From IMG/VR virus record IMGVR_UViG_3300010293_000007, positions 1 through 46,173 of that record: a DNA stretch of 46,173 bases. One strand, 5' to 3'. The position numbers and the translations under genes were made by a program. Origin of the DNA: a virus. Under the pieces are notes generated by a model. That model was not told the DNA's origin and ran no database searches. It was given only the letters and a program-made list of their open reading frames with translations. Below, piece after piece: positions 41,326 through 46,173 of this stretch (positions are counted from its first letter, which is position 1; every line of letters starts with the position of its first letter).

Positions 41326-42045
41326 TTATTTTGTTTTCCATTTATTTAAAAACCATCTTTCCCCTTCTTTCCATTCTTGTGTAAATTCTTTTAAACCATG
41401 TGATTGATGTGTTATCATAATATCACCTACACCTATTTTCAACCTATTTTTATGACAAGTTAAAACAAAATCTAAATCGTAAAAGTGGTATTTCGATGGG
41501 TTTGTTTCATCTGCTTTAATATCTTTTACTTTATCTACCCGCATTGCAAGAAATACACCATCTAATACAACAACACGATGTGGATAAATACCAAATGCGG
41601 TTATATGTTTTTTTGAATGAAGGTGGGAATGTGGATTTAAATCGTTTGAATAAATGTGCGTAACTGCTCCGTGTAAATTTTTTGAGCCAAATCCTCCACC
41701 CATTAAATGCCATAATGCGAGAGATTGTAATTTGATTTCACTTGCACCAGCAACACCAATGACATCGAAATCAAAATATCTACGGTCTAAATAGTTGGCT
41801 AAATCAACTGTATTGATATAAATGTCATCATGACAAATAACAAGCCAATCGTATTTTTCTTTATCTGCTTTTGCAATTAATTTATTATATACGACTGGTA
41901 GAGCAGTTTGATTATTTAGTGTAAAAAAATAATCAACTTCGTGTTTATCAATTTCTGCATGACGGATTATATCATTCAAAGAATGAACAACAAGTGTATC
42001 ATTTTTGTGTGATTCTTTAGATATTGGGCAAATTAGTAATTTCAT
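41326..42045 (-). CDS. Glycosyltransferase-like protein coupled to a glutaminase
   Basis: This is a 239-residue protein. ATG at 42045 is chosen over an upstream in-frame start at 42093, because it overlaps the previous stop as ATGA. It begins MKLLICPISKESHKNDTLVV. A VICHDDIYINTVDLANYLDR segment supplies an acidic DD metal-site candidate, VVLDGVFLAMRVDK is the central strand, and YHFYDLDFVLTCH looks like the acceptor-side motif. This is the pattern of StrF-like GT-A glycosyltransferases, which often modify surface glycans or nucleosides. Its acceptor cannot be read from sequence. Coupling to an amidotransferase suggests an amino- or amide-bearing product. Confidence 0.65.
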   Translation of the reverse strand: MKLLICPISKESHKNDTLVVHSLNDIIRHAEIDKHEVDYFFTLNNQTALPVVYNKLIAKADKEKYDWLVICHDDIYINTVDLANYLDRRYFDFDVIGVAGASEIKLQSLALWHLMGGGFGSKNLHGAVTHIYSNDLNPHSHLHSKKHITAFGIYPHRVVVLDGVFLAMRVDKVKDIKADETNPSKYHFYDLDFVLTCHKNRLKIGVGDIMITHQSHGLKEFTQEWKEGERWFLNKWKTK

Positions 42046-42704
42046 ACAAAAATAAACGGCGAAGATGTTGAAAAAGTTCCTACCTTTCTCCACATTTTGG
42101 GTGTTTTTCTCAAAAGAATTCCTTCTTCAAGCAATTTATACCCCTTTCCTTTTAATGTGGAGAAACAACCTTTACTATTATAGTGTAATACGGAACCTTG
42201 TCGTGCTAAATACACATCATTTGTATCTTTATTTAAAATGCATAATGCAAATGTGCCTTCTAACATTGATAAAACATCAGTAATCACTTTTATTTGTGTA
42301 TTAATATCATAAATTGGCTTACTTTCACAATGCATTTGTAATAAACTAAGAATTCTACTAGAATCCACAGGATTTTCATCCCAAGGGACATATTCTTTTA
42401 ACTCTTTATCATTTGTAAGCACACCATTGTGTAATATTGCCCAATTTAATCCGCAAAATGGGTGTGATGTATCATATGCCCACTTACGTTTTGCAGAAGT
42501 TGGTGCTTGAACATGTCCAATATAATAATTTGCATCATTTGGTAAAGTTTGTTTTTCAAAATTAAATGATCCTTGTTTCTTTATTGTTTCTTGTCTATCA
42601 TTATAAAGTAAAATCACACCAGAAGCAAAATTGCCTCTAGGCAAATTCACTTCGTAGAGTGTTTCGAATAGAGATAAATTATTTGACCCTATTATGGCAC
42701 ACAT
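42042..42704 (-). CDS. Stand-alone class II glutamine amidotransferase domain
   Basis: This is a 220-residue Ntn-type glutaminase. Cys2 follows the initiator Met (MCAIIG) and would become the catalytic N-terminal residue. GHVQAPT (63-69), LHNGVLTN (91-98) and later NPVDSSRILSLL and GTFALCIL match the PurF/GlmS/AsnB glutaminase fold. No synthetase or sugar-isomerase domain follows, so ammonia must be passed to a partner protein, perhaps the coupled glycosyltransferase. AGGAGG lies 9 bases before ATG, one of the few clear Shine-Dalgarno sites in the window. Confidence 0.82.
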   Translation of the reverse strand: MCAIIGSNNLSLFETLYEVNLPRGNFASGVILLYNDRQETIKKQGSFNFEKQTLPNDANYYIGHVQAPTSAKRKWAYDTSHPFCGLNWAILHNGVLTNDKELKEYVPWDENPVDSSRILSLLQMHCESKPIYDINTQIKVITDVLSMLEGTFALCILNKDTNDVYLARQGSVLHYNSKGCFSTLKGKGYKLLEEGILLRKTPKMWRKVGTFSTSSPFIFV

Positions 42705-42846
42705 TTTCTAATACCTCCTTTGCTCTTATTGCCCATGGTGTATGTTTAAAATACGTCCAATGGTAAATTTCTTGTACTAATTTAGTTAGTTCGTAATTTT
42801 GTTTTTGCAATTTACGATTAGCATATTTTCTAATTAACCATTTCAT
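42679..42846 (-). CDS. Very small basic protein (55 residues)
   Basis: This 55-codon gene begins MKWLIRKYANRKLQKQNYEL, with ATG overlapping the stop of the helix-hairpin-helix gene (ATGA). It ends 26 bases inside the glutaminase gene. It is basic and aromatic-rich (EIYHWTYFKHTPWAIRAKEV). Without it there would be a 138-base hole in an otherwise gapless operon. Its 3' end contains the AGGAGG that serves the next gene. The function is not known. Confidence 0.6.
   Translation of the reverse strand: MKWLIRKYANRKLQKQNYELTKLVQEIYHWTYFKHTPWAIRAKEVLENVCHNRVK
42712..42720 (-). promoter_or_regulatory. Shine-Dalgarno site of the glutaminase gene
   Basis: On the minus strand AAGGAGG stands 9 bases before the ATG at 42704. 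It is notable because most genes in the window lack any recognisable ribosome site. Confidence 0.7.
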
Positions 42847-43172
42847 AGATAAATGCGATGTTCTTTTGGAATTCTCCAGAAATAATTTATAACTCCTGTT
42901 GTTTTATGCTGAGCCAAGTATTTGGCTGATACTTGTTCACCTTCTACATCATAAAGTTGCTCTGCAGGTTTACGCTTTCGCTCTTTAATAATGCCATATT
43001 TTAGTAATGTTTTAGCGCCAAGTCTCTTTACTTTGAATAAATCAGCATTAGTTCTAAATGGTCTTGCAGCAATAATACATTTGGCAACTGTTTTACCAAT
43101 GCCATCCATTTTTACCAGTTGTTTATACTCAAACTGATTGAAGTCTTTGTAAGATAATTGCATGTTTTTCAT
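42843..43172 (-). CDS. Helix-hairpin-helix DNA-binding protein (ComEA-like)
   Basis: This is a 109-residue protein. Residues about 18-60 contain two consecutive HhH elements. The first is LVKMDGIGKTVAKCIIAARP, matching the 'LpGIG..tA..Ii..R' hairpin, and the second is LFKVKRLGAKTLLKYGI. These bind the DNA backbone without sequence preference, as in ComEA and nuclease-associated domains. The C-terminal 45 residues are basic and aromatic. ATG at 43172 is taken because TATAAA lies 6 bases before it. An ATG three codons later (43163) is possible. It appears to be the first gene of the replication operon. Confidence 0.7.
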   Translation of the reverse strand: MKNMQLSYKDFNQFEYKQLVKMDGIGKTVAKCIIAARPFRTNADLFKVKRLGAKTLLKYGIIKERKRKPAEQLYDVEGEQVSAKYLAQHKTTGVINYFWRIPKEHRIYL

Positions 43173-43183
43173 AAATATTTTAT
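43172..43183 (+). promoter_or_regulatory. Late promoter motif overlapping the opposite start codon
   Basis: TAAATA at 43172-43177 is followed by 6 bases and ATG at 43184. Its first base is also the first base of the opposite-strand ATG at 43172. Confidence 0.55.
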
Positions 43184-43184
43184 A
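43173..43184 (-). promoter_or_regulatory. -10-like element for the minus-strand operon
   Basis: On the minus strand TATAAA (43184-43179) is 6 bases before the ATG at 43172. No clear -35 box is seen. It overlaps the late motif on the plus strand. Confidence 0.35.
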
Positions 43185-44320
43185 TGAGTTCCTTTAATAT
43201 TTTATTTAATAGAGCACTAGCCCTTACCGAAGCAAGAAAATCATCATTGATGGCGGGAAATATTGGTGATCTTTGGTCAAAAACAAGATCTGCTCTAGAT
43301 GCACAAGGGGTAAGTTCTGGTAATTACGAAATTATCAAATTCATGTGGCAATTGCTTAATAATGACGATTTGCAACCAACTGGTGCCATTTTATCTGATG
43401 AAGAAGTGAAGCAAATTAAAAAAGGCACTGGTCCTGGTGGAAAACGTAAGCTTCTTGTTGCTGCAATTAATGCTAAAAAGGAACAAATTGACCAAGTTAC
43501 GAATTTTCAAGAACTTATTGATAAGCAAATGGAATTCTATGTAGACCGTGAAGCTATCAACCGCGGAACTGGTGAACAAGGAAGACAAGAACTTTATCAA
43601 AAACAAGCCGAAGCAAGAGCTGCAGCAAAAGAAGCTGCAAAAGAACTTAAACAAAAAGTAAAACAAGCAAAAGAAACACAAGGAGAAGAAGCAGCAGCAA
43701 TTATTAATACAGCTATTGACGAAATTGATAATGGCCTGTCAACAGTATTTACGGATCTCCAATCAAGCCAAGAATTAGCTGCAGAAGATCCAACAACAAT
43801 TCTTACAATTGAATTTGAAGAAGATGTAATTGGAGACCAAGAAACATTACAAGCTATTCAAAATTATCTTAGCAAGTTTATTAAGCCAGAAGATATTGAA
43901 GGGGAAATGACAGTTGAAGCTGGATTAATTGATGTTTCATTATTACCAACATCAAAAATTTCACAAATTGCAAAGAGAGATCCACAAAAAGTTGAAAGTG
44001 TTATTGCAACAGAACTTGAAAAAATTACTGGATTGGTTGTGATTGTATCAGTAATTCTGCCAAATACATATGAACCAATAGATATTGCAGCAGCAATAAC
44101 ACCAGGTAGTGAAGATGAAGAAACACCCGAAGAAGAAGAGAAGGAAGATGAAGAAACAGTTACAGAGGAAAAAACATCTTATACAAATCAATATCTAACA
44201 GAACAAACAGTAAAAGATAGCCATACACATAAATCTAAAGAAAATGTTGTTTCCAATAGACAACATATGAAACCCAAAACAATTCACCAAGCTATTGAAT
44301 TAGCAAAATACGGGAGATAA
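43184..44320 (+). CDS. Late structural or head-interior protein
   Basis: This is a 378-residue protein with a late promoter motif. The N-terminus MSSFNILFNRALALTEARKS is amphipathic and contains LTE, a possible prohead protease site. Residues about 120-175 form a long charged helix rich in Ala, Glu and Lys (RQELYQKQAEARAAAKEAAK and following), like scaffold or core proteins. A folded alpha/beta region follows (about 195-310), then a very acidic tail and a C-terminal KPKTIHQAIELAKYGR. It could be a prohead core or internal protein. No named family is recognised. Confidence 0.5.
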   Translation: MSSFNILFNRALALTEARKSSLMAGNIGDLWSKTRSALDAQGVSSGNYEIIKFMWQLLNNDDLQPTGAILSDEEVKQIKKGTGPGGKRKLLVAAINAKKEQIDQVTNFQELIDKQMEFYVDREAINRGTGEQGRQELYQKQAEARAAAKEAAKELKQKVKQAKETQGEEAAAIINTAIDEIDNGLSTVFTDLQSSQELAAEDPTTILTIEFEEDVIGDQETLQAIQNYLSKFIKPEDIEGEMTVEAGLIDVSLLPTSKISQIAKRDPQKVESVIATELEKITGLVVIVSVILPNTYEPIDIAAAITPGSEDEETPEEEEKEDEETVTEEKTSYTNQYLTEQTVKDSHTHKSKENVVSNRQHMKPKTIHQAIELAKYGR

Positions 44321-44322
44321 AA

Positions 44323-44335
44323 TATAAATAAATAT
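44323..44335 (+). promoter_or_regulatory. Exact TATAAATA late promoter
   Basis: TATAAATA at 44323-44330, the complete T4 late consensus, is followed by 5 bases and ATG at 44336. Confidence 0.7.
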
Positions 44336-44581
44336 ATGAAAATGACAGAAACAGAAATTTTGGGAAAGTTATATGTAGAAAATATTATTGGTGGTTATGA
44401 ATGGCAAAACGATTTAAATTTCATGGCATATATGATAAACCCGCCGCATTATGAAAATTTTTATAGATTCTTTAAAACAAAGGAAGAGGCAATAAATTGG
44501 GTAAAAAATCATAAATCAGAAGATGAATTTAATGCAGATGATAAATTTATTATATTACAAGTAGTAAGTGGTGTCATTTAA
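44336..44581 (+). CDS. Small late protein with leader-like N-terminus (F)
   Basis: This is an 81-residue protein. MKMTETEILGKLYVENIIGG follows the E-x-x-L-x-x-x-Y-x-x-x-I spacing of the leader family. The rest (YEWQNDLNFMAYMINPPHYE ... KTKEEAINWVKNHKS) looks like a small alpha/beta domain. It is preceded by a full late consensus. The function is unknown. Confidence 0.55.
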   Translation: MKMTETEILGKLYVENIIGGYEWQNDLNFMAYMINPPHYENFYRFFKTKEEAINWVKNHKSEDEFNADDKFIILQVVSGVI

Positions 44582-44595
44582 AGAGAATAATAATT

Positions 44596-44997
44596 ATGAT
44601 ATACAAACACATAGAGAATAAACTATTAGCAGAAGCTTATAGTAAAATTGTAAAGGAGGGAAAATTAAAATCCGATCTTGAAATTGTAGATGAAGAGGAA
44701 GAATTTGAAGATGATAATGGATTACAACCAGAACAAGATTTTAATTCCCCAGAATATATTCAATCTCAATTTTATAAATTGAAAGCAGAATTAGAAGAAA
44801 TACAAAAATTTCTTGATCAAGTAGATATGATGGAAAGAAAGCAAAGAGATGTCACAGAAATGTATAATGTATTTTTTAGAAAAATGAAACAACTAGGCCT
44901 TTTAGCAAAAAGAGCCAACAAACCCGCACCACCACTAACTGATGATGGATATGATTCATATGAATCATATCAGGGTGATAGCCATGGTTGGAGGTAA
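44596..44997 (+). CDS. Small late protein with capsid-targeting-like leader (G)
   Basis: This is a 133-residue acidic protein starting MIYKHIENKLLAEAYSKIVK followed by EGK, a clear member of the leader family (N-K-L-L-A-E-A-Y). An acidic linker follows (about 30-55), then a helical coiled-coil-like region (YKLKAELEEIQKFLDQVDMM ... VFFRKMKQLGLLAKRA), and a Tyr/Ser/Asp-rich tail. No late motif is seen directly before it, so it probably shares the transcript of the preceding gene. No family is recognised. Confidence 0.55.
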   Translation: MIYKHIENKLLAEAYSKIVKEGKLKSDLEIVDEEEEFEDDNGLQPEQDFNSPEYIQSQFYKLKAELEEIQKFLDQVDMMERKQRDVTEMYNVFFRKMKQLGLLAKRANKPAPPLTDDGYDSYESYQGDSHGWR

Positions 44998-45085
44998 ATC
45001 GGGCATAAATTATATAATATAATATATAAATTAACTTTTTAATAAAAAATAATAAAATTTTAGTAAAAAAGTAGACCAGTTTAGA

Positions 45086-45096
45086 TAAATATAATT
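45086..45096 (+). promoter_or_regulatory. Late promoter motif before tnpA
   Basis: TAAATA at 45086-45091 is followed by 5 bases and ATG at 45097, the same geometry as at phage virion genes. Confidence 0.45.
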
Positions 45097-45699
45097 ATGA
45101 GGGAAAATTATATTAAAATTTCTAAACTAGCAAAAGACTTAGGTGTTACTAAACAAACTATTTGGAATTGGAAATATAATGGCGATTTAGAATTTATTAA
45201 AGTAGGCAATTTAAATTGTGTCACTAAAGAAACCTATAACAATCTACTAGGAATTGAAAATAAGAAAAAAGAATCTGTTGTCATTTATTGTCGAGTTTCT
45301 TCTTCTGAAAATAAATCAAATATAGAAACACAAAAACAAAGACTTCTAAATTATTGTAATGCTAAAGGTTATCAAGTATCAAATGTAGTACAGGAATTTG
45401 GATCAGGAATTAATGATAAACGTCCTAAACTAGAAAAACTTTTAAAAGAACAAAACTTCACTAAATTAGTTGTTGAACATAAAGATCGTCTAACAAGAGT
45501 AGGATTTAATTATATAAACACTCTTCTAAATCACAATCAGATTGAAATCGAAGTTGTAAACCTAGCAGAAGACGACAAAAATGATTTGATTCAAGATTTT
45601 GTTTCCATCATTACGTCTTATTGTGCAAGAATATACGGAAATAGACGATCTAAAAGAAAAACAGAAAAATTAATAAAGGAGCTTGAAAGCAATGATTAG
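45097..45699 (+). CDS. tnpA: IS607-type serine recombinase TnpA
   Basis: This is a 200-residue transposase. Residues 1-50 form a MerR-like helix-turn-helix (YIKISKLAKDLGVTKQTIWN). The catalytic domain starts at about 60 with VVIYCRVSSSENKSNIETQK, where the serine in the RVS turn (about Ser68) attacks DNA. QEFGSGINDKRPKLEKLL and VVEHKDRLTRVGFNYI follow, all characteristic of the IS607 recombinases that catalyse excision and insertion through a circular intermediate. The length equals typical family members and no damage is seen. The tnpB start codon lies 8 bases before its stop. Confidence 0.93.
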   Translation: MRENYIKISKLAKDLGVTKQTIWNWKYNGDLEFIKVGNLNCVTKETYNNLLGIENKKKESVVIYCRVSSSENKSNIETQKQRLLNYCNAKGYQVSNVVQEFGSGINDKRPKLEKLLKEQNFTKLVVEHKDRLTRVGFNYINTLLNHNQIEIEVVNLAEDDKNDLIQDFVSIITSYCARIYGNRRSKRKTEKLIKELESND

Positions 45700-46173
45700 A
45701 AGCTCTAAGCACGTTTTAAAATATCAAACTCACACCAAGACTTTGGTTTTAGATCAAATTTTTGAAGATTATAAGCAACTAGTTCAGTCCTACATTGTTT
45801 TAATAAAAGCTAAAATTTTACCTTTAAAAACTAATTTGTCTTCTAAAGAACTACCAGACTCTTCAAAAATCAAACACTCACAATGGAAACAGGTTGCTTA
45901 TGCTAATGCCTCTGAAATAGTCAGAAGCACTTTAAAAAAAGTTTCCTCTAAGACTTTTTCTAAATATAAAAAATTATATAGCAAATGTTTAAAGGAAAAT
46001 AAACATAAAACATTCACTTCTAAAAGATATAGTGATTTAAACATAAACTTATTAAAAAGAGTCAAAGTGGACATCAAAAAAGTCTCTATAAACATTGATC
46101 AAAGATTAGTGGATTGCGAATTTGGAAAATATTTTGATGAATTTGTTAGAATTAAATCTCCGTATTTTAAAGA
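45692..46173 (+). CDS. tnpB: TnpB-like RNA-guided nuclease (3' partial)
   Basis: The frame is open from ATG 45692 to the window end (160 codons). AAGGAG lies 10 bases before it, and it overlaps tnpA. It starts MIRSSKHVLKYQTHTKTLVL followed by DQIFEDYKQLVQSYIVL, the N-terminal helical region of TnpB proteins of the kind found in phages and large DNA viruses. The RuvC catalytic residues and zinc finger would lie downstream and cannot be checked. TnpB proteins use a guide RNA from the element's right end to cut the empty site and so favour retention. The assignment rests on partner and N-terminus. Confidence 0.75.
   Translation, partial: MIRSSKHVLKYQTHTKTLVLDQIFEDYKQLVQSYIVLIKAKILPLKTNLSSKELPDSSKIKHSQWKQVAYANASEIVRSTLKKVSSKTFSKYKKLYSKCLKENKHKTFTSKRYSDLNINLLKRVKVDIKKVSINIDQRLVDCEFGKYFDEFVRIKSPYFK

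Larger units (their letters stand above)
44998..46173 (+). mobile_element. IS607-family element (left part; right end outside window)
   Basis: The unit consists of a serine-recombinase tnpA and an overlapping tnpB, the standard IS607 layout. The 99 bases from 44998 to 45096 hold no gene and are extremely AT-rich (runs of AT and poly-A/T), probably the left end with tnpA binding sites. The exact left boundary is not visible, because IS607 makes no target duplication. The right end and any guide RNA scaffold lie beyond the window. Confidence 0.75.

Noticed and set aside
41579-41587. A single consensus DnaA box (TGTGGATAA) in the glycosyltransferase gene
   Set aside because: One isolated box is expected by chance in a window of this size and composition. 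Only the inverted pair at 36076-36101 is retained.
44998-45096. Possible small genes or tRNA in the AT-rich gap before tnpA
   Set aside because: No open frame of useful length and no cloverleaf pattern. It is low-complexity AT sequence consistent with an insertion element end.

Overview
The window is part of an AT-rich genome of a T4-type contractile-tailed phage (Caudoviricetes, myovirus morphology). The evidence is T4-like tail and baseplate genes (tail tube gp19 family, tape measure, tube cap, gp53, gp27-type hub, gp25, gp6) next to a T4-like replication set: clamp loader gp44, sliding clamp gp45, ssDNA-binding gp32, helicase gp41, primase gp61 and a FEN-type RNase H. A T4-type late promoter motif (TAAATA) stands before many virion genes. 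Three near-consensus sigma70 promoters and an AGGAGG ribosome site argue for a host with ordinary sigma70 and Shine-Dalgarno signals, for example a low-GC proteobacterium rather than a Bacteroidota member. The host is inference only.

Layout. 1-8480 (+): tail tube, a second tube-like protein, two probable assembly chaperones, tape measure, tube cap, gp53, hub and an unknown partner. 8477-8938 (-): a possible small terminase. 8986-10385 (+): dUTPase and gp44. 10382-13254 (-): six small proteins, most sharing an N-terminal leader that resembles a T4 capsid-targeting sequence. 13298-31102 (+): gp25, gp6, then about 17 kb of large baseplate, fibre and adhesin proteins with PKD-like, lectin-like, Mtd_N-like and tandem Ig-like domains, closed by a glycosyltransferase. 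31088-32117 (-): small proteins, one with membrane segments and a zinc ribbon. 32150-32659 (+): a possible internal head protein. 43172 down to 32690 (-): a compact replication and nucleotide-metabolism operon of 17 genes, many overlapping by 1-4 bases, including a class II glutaminase, a glycosyltransferase, a macro-domain protein and a DHH phosphoesterase. 43184-44997 (+): late proteins, again with leader-like N-termini. 45097-end (+): an IS607-type element, with tnpA complete and tnpB cut by the window edge.

How it works together. Promoters appear to be fused to start codons. At 17 genes TAAATA lies 5-7 bases before ATG or GTG, and at dut and gene 32 a TATAAT lies exactly 6 bases before ATG, so transcription should begin at or next to the start codon and give leaderless mRNAs. 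The motif is found before structural and leader-bearing genes. Replication genes either have sigma70-like promoters or are translationally coupled. The most notable candidates for undescribed biology are this promoter-start fusion, the family of proteins sharing a putative capsid-targeting leader, a mucin-like Thr/Pro-rich adhesin followed by a GalNAc-transferase-like enzyme, and a gene between gp32 and gp45 that carries two perfect 12-bp inverted repeats, one made of two consensus DnaA boxes. No tRNA, rRNA or CRISPR array was seen. No gene-free stretch exceeds about 125 bases.
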